A stretch of 64,000 bases of DNA from Ascarosepion bandense (lineage: Eukaryota > Mollusca > Cephalopoda > Sepiida > Sepiidae), in the NCBI GenBank assembly GCA_037127315.1, contig JBBBDQ010000421.1, positions 2,683,001 through 2,747,000 on the forward strand. The letters run 5' to 3'. Below the pieces are notes generated by a model. The model searched no databases. It had not been told where the DNA came from and was given only the letters and a program-made list of their open reading frames with translations. A program made the translations under genes and the position numbers. Positions 1-10,672 of the stretch are shown one piece after another (the stretch's first letter is position 1; each line of letters opens with the position of its first letter).

Positions 1-600
1 GAGGTATATCAGCTTCTGAATTTGAGAAACGTATTTACTTGAAAAATTGTCTTAGAAAGATTTTATAAATTTCAGCAAAGAGTTAGACTGATTGCTCGAC
101 CAGAATGTTTCCTTATTATTATGATTAGCATTCTATATATTTAAATGTTCTTTACAGAGTGCAATATTTTACTTCGGTTATCTCTTGCATGCAAGAAAGA
201 TTGCTGCAGTTTTAATAAGTTTAGAATATAACTTTATAAATGGAGTGGATTCCATAAAAGCATGATGAAGGAATTCAGACAAGGGCAATTCATTGAAATA
301 GTTGCGTGTTTTCTCCAGTAAATGTGGAGTTCCTTCAATTTTAGTTGAGTTCAATACGAACTGGCATCTTGGAGAAGACTTCATTCTACTTCGTTTAACC
401 GATTTCCCGATGTTTTAATACTTACTAAGCGCAACTCAAGTCCAAAATCGAGGGATGCAATTAGACAAAGTTGTGATCTGCCAATCATTCCAGTAAAAAA
501 AAAAAAAGAAAAGAAAGAAAGGCGAAGACTAAAATGTTTCCATCCTTCTTTTTCTTTCTATTCACTCTTTCTCTCTCGCTCTCTTAAAATAATGAATTCA
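1..600. other. AT-rich sequence, no recognised gene
   Basis: Only short open frames without recognisable domains. There is a purine-rich tract near 495-525 and a CT-rich tract near 545-585. Nothing else is supported. Confidence 0.6.
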
Positions 601-633
601 GCTAAACGAACAAAATGTTTAAGAAGTGAAATC

Positions 634-635
<2 letters not shown>

Positions 636-669
<34 letters not shown>
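636..669. repeat. (ATT)n microsatellite
   Basis: Uninterrupted TTA/ATT triplets. The asparagine-rich open frame across it on the minus strand is an artefact of the repeat. Confidence 0.95.
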
Positions 670-672
<3 letters not shown>

Positions 673-1296
673 ATCATAAGATGATAATGATGATAACGTC
701 GACGATATTAAAGACGAAGAAAAATTAACGGGTAACGTAACGGAATAAATTAATGAATAAATGAGTAGATGAATGACAATAAAATATGAGAGAGGCGGAG
801 ACGATGATGAATGATAACAAGATAAAAAAAAACAGATTCTAAACAGTAAAGAAGCTGTTTTCATAAATACTTGGTTTATATTCTTCATGCTAACAGGAAA
901 TATGTGTGCGCGTATGCGCATGCCCGTGTCTAATATGAAATAAAATATGCGTATCTGTCGATGTATAACATTTTTTTCTTTTTCTTTTTTTTATAATCGA
1001 CTCACCCAAAGCAAGGCAGAACTTCTATTGGTGCGCAGACGGTTACATAATATGAGAGCTAAGAGCGGTGAGAACAAGTCACATTAGGTGTCGGGCAATG
1101 GGTAAGAGAAGGACGGGTACATAGATGCAAAGAGAACTGCGTGAGAGCAACGCGTAAAGTGAGAAGGAGAATAGGAATCAAAGGAATAAGTGATGGCAGT
1201 TGATGTTGCATTTAAACTCTTGGAGATTGTAGCTATCAAGGAAACAAGAATGCAGGAAGGAATTTCCACAAGCGGGAAGTGCTAGAAAAGAAGCTA

Positions 1297-1840
1297 TTAG
1301 ATAAAAGTTGTAGTTACACTTGTTTTCACAGTAAAAGAGTGGGACCTTTTTGTCAGTCTAGTAGCTCGAGTAAATTTGCGTAGGCGGGGGCACCGAAGAG
1401 CTAAGTTCGTCGGAGCAGAATCCGTGAACATATTTGTAAAAGAGACAGAGGGAAGCCACATCTTGTCGGTGAGAGAGGGACTAAAGGATTGAATACATTG
1501 CAGATTCTTTATGAATCTTGTAGAGAACCCCAAGGTGAAAAGCAGGGGCGCCCGACGAGATATGACAGCTGTATTCAATGCACGGGAAGATGGTAGATTT
1601 ATAAATGTGCATGATAGATTCACAAGAGAAGAAATTCATCGCGTGGCACAGGGACCCGACATTCTTAGCAGTAGATTTAACTATTAATTTAATGTAGTCG
1701 TTCCGCTTAAGTTCAGCTGAGAGAGAGACCGAGGAGGCGTAGTGTATTGCTCCCAGGGAGTCTATCGTGATCAATCCTGATGGCGGGTAGGAAGGATTGT
1801 CTGTGGTGGTTAAAGGAAAAAAGCTTTGTTTTGGAAGCAT
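1297..1840 (-). pseudogene. LINE ORF2 C-terminal region, frameshifted
   Basis: Two overlapping frames carry the family's C-terminal region. The first has IMHIYKSTIFPCIEYSCHIS (elsewhere IYKSTIRPCMEYCCHLWSGA). The second frame carries the later part, equivalent to FHGFCSDELRSLVP and RLATRSHPFTVK in better copies of this window. At least one frameshift separates them. The order and spacing agree with the copies at 21090-22245 and 61205-62270. Confidence 0.8.
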
Positions 1841-2384
1841 TAACGTTTACGAACCATTTATTACTCCAGTCTACCACTGACAAGAACTGTTTTGTCTGCA
1901 TAGGCAGATTTATTAGCAAGGCACGATAAATGGTGGTGTCATCAGCGTAAGTGTCTACTTGGGATCTGATTACATCAGGGAGGTCGTTGATGAAAATCAC
2001 GAAAAGCGTAGGACCTAGAATAGAGCCTTGAAGGACACCCACGTTCGTATTATAGGATCTGGAAGCCTGCCCGTTCAATACGACCTTCATTAGCCGATTC
2101 GATAGAAACGATTTGATTAAGTCAAACAAGTGTGAAGATATACCATAGTTCTGTAGCTTTCGCAGAAGGACAGCGTGCCAGACCCTGTCAAGTGCTTTGG
2201 AGATATCCAGGGCAACAGCTTGAGCTTCGCCGTTTTTATTAAGAGCCTGGTATATGTACTCAGTGGTAGTCGTTAGCATGTTAGCGGTAGACCTGGCGAA
2301 GCGGAAGCCATACTGTCTGTCGGAGAACAGGCAATGGGCTAAGAGATGTTGAACCACTTCAACATTGATGATGGCCTCAAACAT
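1713..2384 (-). pseudogene. LINE reverse transcriptase palm domain
   Basis: A 223-residue frame with the diagnostic RT order. QYGFRFARST comes first, then motif A as ALDISKALDRVWH (usual FDxVWH core, F replaced by L), motif B as LQGSILGPTLFVIFINDLPD, and motif C as TYADDTTIY with both catalytic aspartates. NASKTKLFSFNHHR and the thumb start LPGSNTLRLLGLSLS follow. It is the only place in the window where palm motifs A, B and C lie in one frame. The ORF is open to motif C and beyond but loses frame at both ends: the fingers lie in 2339-2827 and the C-terminus in 1297-1840. The activity of the parent would be target-primed reverse transcription in the nucleus; this copy is a fossil. Confidence 0.9.
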
Positions 2385-2827
2385 TTTGCCGAAAATCGGT
2401 AGGAGGCTGACAGGACGATAATTGGATGGGTCTGAGCGTTCTCTCGAGATTTAAAAAACCGGAACAACAGATGAGAAGTAGAGAGACAGTAGTTGTAGAT
2501 TTTGGACAGGACAAAGGTGAGTTCAGAGGCACGTTTCTTTAAGACTATGACTGGGATTCTGTCACCTCCGCTCGCCTTATGGGGGTCAAGTTTTGAAATT
2601 ATTTTAGAGACCAGCGAGGGCATGGTGTAAACGTCGCTCAGCTGAGCCTCAGTTCTAGGTGGGAAGTAGGGTGCGGATATTCCAGAAGAATTAAGAGAGA
2701 AGTTGGAGGAGAATCTGCGAGCAAAGCACTCAGCCTTGTCCGATGTAGCTGTGAGTTCCTCATATTTATTTAATAAAGGCGGAACGGAAGGTTTGATGTT
2801 ATTTAGCACACTTTTGCAAATCCGCAA
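2339..2827 (-). pseudogene. LINE reverse transcriptase, N-terminal part
   Basis: A 162-residue open frame. The middle contains LDPHKASGGDRIPVIVLK, which corresponds to the conserved motif upstream of RT box 3 (usually KAxGPDGIP). After this the frame degenerates: the region that should read as the fingers motif NYRPIS is frameshifted, and the rest of the RT continues in the overlapping frame at 1713-2384. It therefore cannot give a functional product. The first methionine is internal to the ancestral ORF. Confidence 0.8.
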
Positions 2828-2957
2828 GTATAATTTAGAAATTGGTTGACTCGTCCGCCATCTATTTTTACTTCTCTTTTAATAATAAGATTGCCAGATA
2901 TGTAAATAAAAAACACGAAATTCAAATTTAAATTCAATGTTTTCTAATAACAAAGTA

Positions 2958-3600
2958 ATATTCTTCTTCTTCTTCTTTTTCTTCTTCTATGTGCCCTGTC
3001 CCTTCAGGGCGTAGGTGAACATGGCTTTCCACATCTCCCTATCCCTGGTGGCTCTTAGCACGCCTTCTCCTCTTACTCCATGCAACACTCGTTCCATCAT
3101 CCACCTGATTAGATCCTTCAAATATCTTATCCCTTGCTTTCCTCTATCTCTTCTTCCCTCTATTTGGCCTGTTAGTATCAGGTTCTCCAAGCCCTCTTTC
3201 CTCATTGCATGTCCCAGGAACTTCAGCTGTCTCTTCCTGATGCTCAGTACTAGTTTCTTTTTCGTTTCCATCATTTCTAGGACCTCATCATTGCTCACAT
3301 GCTCGATCCATGATATTCACAGCATCCTTCTGTAGAACCACATTTCAGGTGCTTCAAGTTTTTATTTCATCTTTGATAATATTGTCCAATATTCACTGCC
3401 ATATTGAAGAACCGACAACACATAGCAATCCAGTACTCTCTTCCTTGTTTCTAGCGAAATTGTCCTGTTTCTTAATACTTTACTCAACTTCTGGAATGCT
3501 TCTTTCGCCATGCCAATTCGCCTTCGGATCTTTGTGTTGCACTTTCCGTCTTCTGTTATAACACTTCCCAGGTACTGCATAGAAAAAATTGTCTGCTAAG
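2958..3600 (-). pseudogene. Second LINE family, 3' end of RT ORF
   Basis: The minus strand carries two frames of one LINE ORF end. Positions 3362-3580 include YLGSVITEDGKC, IRRRIGMAKEAFQKL and YGSEYWTI. Positions 2987-3298 include RKRQLKFLGHAMRKEGLEN, LILTGQIEGRRDRGKQ and LRATRDREMWKAM. These are the familiar C-terminal motifs of an APE-endonuclease LINE group common in invertebrates. The last motif is followed by a stop, and the element ends in a GAA-rich tail (complement at 2960-2990). One frameshift lies between the two parts, and the RT palm is absent. Other fragments of the family are at 7230, 22915, 45430, 46790 and 52680. The clade (RTE/L2-like) is uncertain. Confidence 0.82.
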
Positions 3601-4195
3601 AAATATTGGTAACATAGTCATTTAAACATTTTGCAATTTATCGTTAAAGAAAAACGCATTTACGGCATGCTTATTGATCACAGATATGCTGCAAGGTAAA
3701 AACATCAAATAGAGTACATATCATGTATATATAGAATGTCTGGAAACACAACACATAGAAACATGACCCTGGATCTATGGCGATCTAGTTTGGCTCTAAA
3801 TATCAAGGGTAAGTCCAAATATATGCCATCATAAAAAGTTTGTTACCCCTCAAGGCGAATACTGAAATTCTAATACCAATAAATTTCTATCTGCCCTGTC
3901 TAGTCAGAAAGTTGGCCACCATGGCTCTACAAAATTTGGAAATTCTTACATATACTTACATTCATAATAAACATATCATGTTTTTATTTCGCATGGGACA
4001 CACACTTGAACAGTCACATGCTTTTCCTCTGTATTTAATATTCATCAACTGCTTTATTACACGTGACATATATCTGACCAATGAAATCATACCTCAGTCA
4101 ACATACTGTCTCTTAGGGTTTTAAAAATATTTTTAAAACATTTGTCTTTAAAGAAAACTCTGGAAAAGCTTGTTAAAGTTGAACATGTTAGATTT
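3601..4195. other. Unassigned AT-rich sequence
   Basis: No domain, tRNA-like box or repeat was recognised. A 94-residue plus-strand open frame at 3840-4124 is rich in hydrophobic and aromatic residues, as expected for translated AT-rich DNA. Confidence 0.5.
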
Positions 4196-4269
4196 TTCTT
4201 ACCTGTTGTTTATTTATTCAATTCATATATTCTCCAACATTTGGATAATTTTTTAAGTTTGTTCTAAGC

Positions 4270-4295
4270 TTTCGGCTCACATAAGCCATCTTCAG
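4270..4295 (-). other. Hammerhead-like CTGAAGA...GAAA motif
   Basis: On the minus strand CTGAAGA is followed by a short stem (GGCT/AGCC, loop of six) and GAAA. This matches the CUGANGA, stem II, GAAA core of hammerhead ribozymes, which Penelope-like elements are known to carry. I could not identify stems I and III or the cleavage triplet with confidence. Confidence 0.4.
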
Positions 4296-4316
4296 AGAGA
4301 TTATTAAAACGGTAAC

Positions 4317-4696
4317 ACAATAACATCCACCATCAGCGAGGATATGATTTTGTTGACATAGTTACCAAAAATAACAAACGCAGTTCGCAAATTTGCAATG
4401 CGGTTCTATGACGTCACACCGCGTGATAGCGCGAAATGACAACAGAACCATGTATACATACGTCGTATTTTGGCTTTAATTTCAGTTGGAAATATAGACA
4501 AAAATTCTCCAAAAGGTTACAAGGACATTAACACAAAAACATCCACCATCAGTGACGATTTTATCTTGTGTTGACATAAAACTCCGCTAAGCAACGGCAA
4601 CAGTTACCAAAAATAGCAAATGCAGTTCGTGAATTTGTAATGCAGTTCTATGACGTCACACCGCGTGAGAGCTTGAAATGATAACAGAACCATATA
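4317..4696. repeat. Tandem ~220-bp blocks with TGACGTCA
   Basis: Block 1 (about 4317-4457) and block 2 (about 4531-4696) share ACATCCACCATCAG, AGTTACCAAAAATA and CTATGACGTCACACCGCGTG in the same order. The CRE-type octamer TGACGTCA is perfect in both, at 4409-4416 and 4651-4658. Block 2 has an extra ~25 bp (near 4582-4606). They follow directly on the endonuclease stop codon, so they are 3' sequence of the Penelope-like element. Confidence 0.85.
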
Positions 4697-4697
4697 T

Positions 4698-4910
4698 TTA
4701 AATGCAGTGTAATGTGTTATGAACAGATTTAAACGTGATTTTATTAAGTGTAGGTTGTTTGAATTTAATGTAGATGGCCTCCAATATCTGAAGGTTCTTT
4801 TTACTGTGCGTATGAGTGAGGATTATTGTATTGTTGATTGAAATCTGTCTGATATTTTCTACATGGTTATATTTTTCTGAGAAATGTTGGTTAATTGTAC
4901 TGTAATCATA
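4698..4910 (-). pseudogene. GIY-YIG endonuclease C-terminus (Penelope-type)
   Basis: Seventy uninterrupted codons run from 4910 down to a TAA at 4698-4700; there is no start codon and the 5' side is cut off. The diagnostic segment is LQILEAIYIKFKQPTLN, which matches the ILEALYIKxxKPTLN ending of GIY-YIG domains in Penelope-like retroelements. It includes the conserved glutamate of the EA(I/L) helix. In the intact element this domain nicks target DNA. The frame is clean over its whole visible length, which suggests the copy is not very old, but the GIY and YIG motifs themselves and all of the RT are missing. Confidence 0.75.
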
Positions 4911-4974
4911 TATATATATATAAATAACAAATCAAACGTTCAGTGACTTCACAATTTCAAGTTTTGCAAATTAT

Positions 4975-5018
<44 letters not shown>
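4975..5018. repeat. (GT)n microsatellite
   Basis: Nearly pure GT repeat. Confidence 0.95.
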
Positions 5019-5023
<5 letters not shown>

Positions 5024-5087
5024 GCCTGGATAAATTTCGTTTTTTGATAAAATTCACCCGAGAACAAAAGGCCTCTGTAATGATAAG

Positions 5088-5089
<2 letters not shown>

Positions 5090-5139
<50 letters not shown>
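5090..5139. repeat. (TA)n microsatellite
   Basis: About 25 uninterrupted TA units. Confidence 0.95.
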
Positions 5140-5142
<3 letters not shown>

Positions 5143-5279
5143 GATTAAAGATCAGTAAAGGAAGTATATTCCACAGTTAGCCATTTACTTCAAAAAGTTC
5201 TTAATACAAAAGTAGAGGATAATCATATCGTAATAATAATAATAATATAGCTATAAAAATGTATCCAGTATAAAATGTA

Positions 5280-5533
5280 ACCGCAACTTCTACTCCATCA
5301 ACTTCTCTTCTCGCACTTCCCGCCTGTGGAATTCCCTTCTGTATACTTACTTCCTCGAGATTGTAGCAATCTCCAAGAATTAAAATGTAAGGTCAATAGT
5401 CATCTCTTATCTAAATGACTCACATCCTTTCTCTCATTCTCTTTCTCCGTCCACCCCACTCTTGTTCCTCTTTCTCATCACTTTCCTCCTAAGTAACCTC
5501 TTGCGCACCAGTGGCAGTAAAAAAAAAAAAAAT
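5280..5533 (+). mobile_element. Jockey/CR1-like LINE, 3' end fragment
   Basis: Contains CTTCTCGCACTTCCCGCCTG and the following family 3' region, ending in TTGCGCACCAGTGGCAGT and an A tract at 5520-5533. Only the last part of the ORF (the segment before the final NxLP... block) and the 3' UTR remain. The terminal GGGGTGAAATGATT box present in other copies is absent. Confidence 0.8.
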
Positions 5534-5539
5534 CTAGAC

Positions 5540-6170
5540 ACACCTATTATCATATTGTTCAAGTTCTTATTTTCCGTATCCTGGATTTGATCTTTAATTT
5601 AAAAGGTGGATTAAACCAATTGATATTTCTTTTCCTCGTATTATTCTCCATTTGTTTATGTATTTAAGGTTTATATTCTAATTTAATTTAAAGCCTTTAT
5701 ATAATCTTTCTTTCATCGAAAATTATTTTTGAAGATGAATTTTTAGATAATCTGTATAATTTTCCTTTAGGATTGTGTTTGATTATACTAACAGGAAGGT
5801 TAGATTTAATGTTCACGTTCCTCAATTTTGTGTTTGCTTTCATGTATGCGGAAACACTGCCAATTTGTTGATTAAATTCTACTTCGAAAAATGGGACAGT
5901 CTTCTAATTCAAATCTTTTTCTATTTCAAAGTCAAGGCTCTTGAAGAGTTTAAAAGGCATTTTTTTTATTTCGTCATTTACTCTTCTGTTGTCTGGTTCT
6001 ATCATCATCCCGTAGTTGTTTATGCGTATTATTTTGTGATCTTATAAAAAGTATACTGAGCCCAATAGTTCTTAAACATCGGCCCCATCAAACAAACCTT
6101 GTGGTACATCAAGAACTCCTTTTTTTAGTTTTTAACCCATGCTTTGCCTTTGTGGAATAGCATAGATTTT
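5540..6170. other. Unassigned AT-rich sequence
   Basis: A 90-residue open frame at 5775-6047 on the plus strand shows no recognisable domain. Nothing else stands out. Confidence 0.5.
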
Positions 6171-6725
6171 TTAATTTTTTTTTAATTTTTTTAATAAGCG
6201 TTTCACCCCGAGCAAGGCATGTCACTGCCACTACTGCGCAGGGGGCTACGTAGAGTGGAGAAAGGCTGATTAAGTATAGGAAATGACAGAGGGTGGGTGA
6301 TAGGCGGGTAAGGATACCGAGAATGAGGGTTGGGTAGATGAGAGTGTTGTGAGAATAGTTGGGAGTTAGTGTGATAGGAGGTGTCTATTGACCCTACATT
6401 TAAACACCTGGAGATTGTAACTGTCGGGAAAGCAGACTTGTGGAAGGGAGTTCCACAGGCGGGAAGCGCGAGAAAAGAAGCTGTTGGAGTAGAATTTACG
6501 GTTACATCTTATTTGTTTAACTGTAAAAGGGTGGGACCTAGTTGCTAATCTATTATCTCGTGTAAATTCGTGCTTAGGCGGCACCAGTGATCTAAGCTCA
6601 TCGGAGCAGAAGCCATGAAAGTACTTGTAGAAGAGGCACAGGGAAGCCACAAACGGTGAGAGAGCGGCTGCAGCCGGTCTGCCAAGTCAGTATCAACCAC
6701 GTTACAGATCCTCCTTTGTACAGCA
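6171..6725 (-). mobile_element. Jockey/CR1-like LINE, 3' end fragment
   Basis: Minus-strand frame 6366-6650 contains LCLFYKYFHGFCSDELRSLV, ATRSHPFTVKQIRCNRKFY and SRASRLWNSLPQVCFPDSYN, the C-terminus of the family. An overlapping frame (6545-6725) gives QRRICNVVDTDLADRLQPLS. The 3' terminus is the complement of GCCTTGCTCGGGGTGAAACG plus an A-rich tail at 6171-6205. The copy is 5'-truncated within the C-terminal region near 6725. Confidence 0.88.
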
Positions 6726-7084
6726 ATGCAGCATACGTTTACATGTTCAGATGGAATCTTTATAAAGCCCTTAACAAAACTCAAAGCTTCAACCAACTCC
6801 TTTTCAGATATTGATGGGTAAATTTCTTTATGTCATATTTTATGAAAACATTTTTATTTTATTTCAAATTTTCTAGAACCAAGAAATACACACAGTTGTG
6901 GCCTTCCACTGGTTAGCTTTCGTAACAATCCTTAATAAATTACACATATTTTTCAAGATCTCCTGGCTTATCTTACCCAATTCAGTTTTTGTTGGGTTAA
7001 TTAGTCGACAAGTCAAATTATTGGCGATGTCACCCTTATAGCTCTTTGTGGTCCAATTGTAAGAATGAATGGGTCATGAATCAG

Positions 7085-7400
7085 TTTATGTAGGTGTAGG
7101 ATAGTAATGACTTTCCTATTTTGGCCTTTTGCCATAGGAGATGTAATATTTCAAAATAAACTGATTCTAATATGAATGTTCTTTTTGTTGCTATTTTATT
7201 TACGGCTTCCCTGTTGCTTACTAGCTCTGAATTCTCAGTATCCTCCTGTAGAATCGTGTATCTGTTGCTACCGGTTTCAACTTCATTGTTCAGCATATGC
7301 TGCCATATAAGAGAATGCATATCACATAACAATCTAGAACTCTTTTCTTTGCTTTCAACCAGGTCCTTTTGGCTAAAGGGAAGAAATAATTGTTCCAAAT
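7085..7400 (-). mobile_element. Degenerate LINE fragment (second family)
   Basis: Positions 7245-7370 align by eye with 3335-3450, the second LINE family: the complement of the CTGTAGAA..., the 'CATATTG..AGAACAGAT' and the CTCTTTTCTTTGCTTTCAA region. Positions 7085-7160 resemble the GGTATAGGATAGT...TTTCGGCC motif repeated at 14.7-15.7 kb. Both parts are too decayed for an ORF, although a 105-residue minus frame happens to be open. Confidence 0.5.
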
Positions 7401-8780
7401 AGAGATTTTATGCATATTTTAAACACAGTTCGCCAACAACATTTTGAAAAAAAAATCTATAAATGTTTTCTGACATCATAATCTATAAAAATTGCTTATT
7501 CATGCAAGATTATAAAACTCTATTCATCTCCTGGATAAAGTAACTTCTGATATTGTTATTTTTCTATGGCGCAGCTGCAGTAAGATCGAAAGTTGCGTTT
7601 ATCCTTTTCTTCTGCTAGCAGGATTTTACTTAGTCTGCCTTTCAGCTCAATAAATTAAGAATAAGCAATAACCGCAGACACTAGGAGATTACATCTGTCA
7701 AATACAAGTCCAAATATCCAACCCTTCACTTTCTATATCTCTTGCACTATACGAGATGATTTTTCGCCTGGGATAATAAATATTTTTTTGTCCATTTACC
7801 TCAGGTCATCAGGGTTATGTAAATGATCTCAGGACACCGGTTATTGCTAATTTTTACATACATTTTTCTTTAGTTTTTTTGTTGTCAGATATTGTGTTAA
7901 GTAAACTCTGCTATTGGAAAGTAATAATTCGCAAGACACTAGGACACTATAGTACAAAGTGAATTAAAATATACTTCTGCTTTGTGTGATATATATTGTC
8001 TTCTTTTTCCTGATTTATTTTAGATTTAAATAACAAATGTATAGCCATTCCTAATTAACTAGCGGATTTCCGTTCTAAGGAGCTGGTCACTAAGTGAGAA
8101 CTTATTCCTGTGAATTAGCTCAAGCATACGACCTGTTTAACCGGTTTGAATCAACCAGTTTCAAATCGCCTTCATCTCACTTTTGTACTATTTGTAACAT
8201 TTGTAATTCAATTCTTAATGTTCATGCAGGGTGCTGAACAGTAAATTTAATAAACAAATTTCAAAATCAGCTCTTTTGTATTACTCCGGTTTACTTACTT
8301 TTAAAACAAGTAAAATTTTCATTGATTTACATGAAGAAACTTAGTCAATTGTTTGTGTTGAATTGTCAACCCTTGTCTAATTTAATTTTCACAATAGTGC
8401 TTTCAATCACGTTGTGACTGGATAATGATTTTAAAAAATTTGTTTGCTTGTTTAGCAACATATTAACTCCTTTTGGGTCATTTAATGCTGAAATTTAATT
8501 TTCTTGGGTGAATTTGTAAATTTTTACAAAGCTATATTAATATAGCTTTAATATATTAATAATAATAATATATTAATAATTAATAATATATTAATATATT
8601 AGCTTTAATATTAATATATTTTTAAAAGTACATAAAGTTAATGCTGGTAAATGTTTACTAATGAAATGTATTGCTGGTATTTTTACTATAAAAATGCATT
8701 TTTAAACTTTGACCTCAGTTTGTTGGGTTAACTATTTGCACATAATTGGGGCACTAACAAGAGCTACCATCCTGATAGGG
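7401..8780. other. Unassigned AT-rich sequence
   Basis: No gene seen. A ~100-bp block at 8225-8310 (CTGAACAGTAAA...AATCAGCTCT) recurs in direct orientation at 9570-9640, so it belongs to a repeat family. 8525-8625 is a cluster of TTAATATA palindromes. Confidence 0.5.
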
Positions 8781-9060
8781 TGAACCTACGAACAACGCTC
8801 CTCAAAACCTCCCAATCATAGGTGTTGCTGCCGGACGTATATCATCTTGCACAGTACGCAAGACAGTTTGTATTATTGTAACATTATTTGGACTATTGTC
8901 CTCATCTTGCACGATGTTACCATTTGTTCGACATTTCGGCCGTTGTAGGCTCCGCCCTTCTTCAGACGCTAGGAATTTCGAACCGAACCATTTATTACAA
9001 TCACTGGTGTATATGAACTTTATTCCTTGCGTAGTAGTGCCTCTTCTGGTAATCATTATC
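8780..9060 (-). repeat. Repeat with CTGAAGA...GAAA motif
   Basis: On the minus strand the segment complementary to 8934-8965 reads CTGAAGA, a GC-rich 21-nt stretch, then GAAA. It is the same arrangement as at 4270-4295. The surrounding 84-codon frame (8802-9056) shows no known domain. It may be the end of a Penelope-like element, but no protein supports this. Confidence 0.35.
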
Positions 9061-9899
9061 TCCCTTTAAGCCTGTAAGTTACTTGTTCACCACTGCTGTA
9101 GCCTGGTATTTAACCCACAACCCTTTGGGTAAAGTCACAGGAACTAACCAACGTCCATATCCACTGGGCCATGTGTTCTTAACTGAATTTTTGGGACTTA
9201 TAAACCTAATGTTCAGTAATCCTTTTTATTACAAGAGTTCATATTGCAATTTTTTGATGTTAATGGTTTTCTCTAGTATTTTTTTTACCAGAGCACATAT
9301 TGCAATTTTGACACTAATGATTTTCTCTGGAATTCCGTATTACTGGTTCCCATATTGTGTTTATCTCTATGCTTGGTCGGCTTAGGAGATTTTTGTATAA
9401 TGTAAATACTGTAAATACTACCTCATCTCAGGATTATAGACAAATACTAACTTTTTCGACTATTTAAAAATAACCTGAGTTAATTTGAGTTACTACTGAG
9501 AAAGCCAAACACCGCAAAAGTCCATATGTAAAATTTCTAATTTATTTTTGAATATTTATACAGGACATTAGTGTACTGAACAGTAAAAGCAATAAACAAT
9601 TTTGAAAATCAGCTCTGTATTCTGTAATTTTTTCGGTTTGTTTTCTTTAAATACACCATAGGTAAATGATTATTTTTTAATCTCCTAGTAAACCTTTCAT
9701 ATGAAGGATGACTGATAAGTTTCAATAGAATTATTGTTGATGAATTTTTTATTGTTAAGACATTTGCATATTTCAATGATCGAGAGAATTATTTATATGA
9801 TTATATCTTTGTTTACTATAAGGACCAAGAGCCACTGCAGATGGGAAGATTACAAAATAAAAGGCATAGTTTAAGCCGATAAGATATCGGTTAACCATA

Positions 9900-10410
9900 G
9901 ACGTGAACAGCTTAGGATTTTAGTAATCAAGAAAATAACGTCTTGGGAGTCGGTTCCACAGAGCAATAGTTTATTGGAAGAAGCTGCTAGAGAGAAACCT
10001 ACTTCTCGCTAATGGAATACATAGAGAATGAGGGTGATTCGCTATAATGGGCGTAGCATGGTGGATCCTAGCCATGAAGGTTAGAATTGGTTGAACTAAA
10101 GAATGTAGTTCGTCTGAGCACTTTTCATGGAAGTAGCAATAGAGCAGTGGAATGTTTTCTATGTCTCGTCTGTGTGAAACGAGTTGCATAGGGGAAAATA
10201 ATTTATCACTCTCAATGTCGCATAGATACTTTTGGACTCTACCGAGACTGGAAAGCGTGGACCCGCCAGCCCCCAACCAAGATATCGTAACAGTACTTCA
10301 TTTTCAGCCTGATCTGGCTCTTATAAAGGTAGAGGATAGCACGAAAAGTCAGGTACTTGCTAGAGTGGTACAAGGAATTGACTATTTTACCGGCATCTTT
10401 ATTGATGCAT
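9900..10410 (-). pseudogene. Diverged LINE ORF C-terminus
   Basis: The minus strand contains YLYKSQIRLKMKYCYDI, then a stretch equivalent to DRLQR...LSHRRDI, then CYFHEKCSDELHSLVQP. This matches the order of the Jockey/CR1-like family (IYKSTIRPCMEYCCH; LSHRR; YFHGFCSDELRSLV) but with far lower identity. It is therefore an older or sister subfamily. Part is open as a 101-residue frame at 9971-10276; the rest is interrupted. A SINE begins immediately to the right at about 10415. Confidence 0.7.
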
Positions 10411-10414
10411 CACG

Positions 10415-10672
10415 TTTTGGTGCAGTAGATGTCGACACAGAATAATAATTCGGGAAGCCGAGTTCGGGAAGCCGAGTTAATCCGTCTCTTCCCTCTAGTT
10501 ATGGGTTAAATAACAGAAGAGATTGGGTTCTATAGCCTTGCTGACAACCTGCCTACCGCAGAAAGCAATGGCAACCTACTGCGGGATAATCTTTGCCCAG
10601 TCAGTCATATCTCGAAAGAGACATGATCGCCCAAGCGTGTATCCCACATGGTATTTAACTGACTGATTGACC
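10415..10672 (+). mobile_element. tRNA-derived SINE, internally rearranged
   Basis: The A-box-like TGGTGCAGTAG is at 10418-10428. The B-box region is corrupted: CGGGAAGCCGAGTT occurs twice in tandem, and the ~60 bp after it that other copies carry is missing. The body (ATGGGTTAAATAACAGA, AAGCAATGGCAACCTACTGC, ATGATCGCCCAAGCGTGTAT) and the end ACTGACTGATTGAC match the copies at 29902 and 35185. Confidence 0.85.

Larger units (their letters stand above)
985..2880 (-). mobile_element. Jockey/CR1-like LINE, 5'-truncated copy
   Basis: The minus strand carries, in order, the end of the fingers region, the palm of a reverse transcriptase, a C-terminal region and a 3' end. The parts lie in several frames with stops between them, so the element is dead. 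The 3' end matches that of at least eight other fragments in the window. On the coding strand it ends in a variant of the consensus TTGCTCGGGGTGAAATGATT followed by an A-rich tail (here the complement of positions about 985-1020). No endonuclease domain is present, so the copy is truncated at its 5' side near 2880. It abuts a different LINE relic at 2958-3600. Clade assignment (Jockey or CR1-like) is inferred from motif style only. Confidence 0.88.
4200..4910 (-). mobile_element. Penelope-like element, 3' terminal part
   Basis: Read on the minus strand this holds the final 70 codons of a GIY-YIG endonuclease and its stop. Next come two copies of a roughly 220-bp block, each with the palindrome TGACGTCA. 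Then comes a CTGAAGA/GAAA motif and an AT-rich end near 4200. The last part (about 4220-4295) recurs in opposite orientation at 24477-24545. A reverse transcriptase joined to a C-terminal GIY-YIG domain defines Penelope-like elements; only the endonuclease end survives here. The element breaks off at a TA microsatellite at 4911. Confidence 0.75.

Noticed and set aside
4900..5140. CRISPR-like or satellite array near 5 kb
   Set aside because: Only dinucleotide tracts; no spaced identical repeats. No CRISPR array was seen anywhere in the window.
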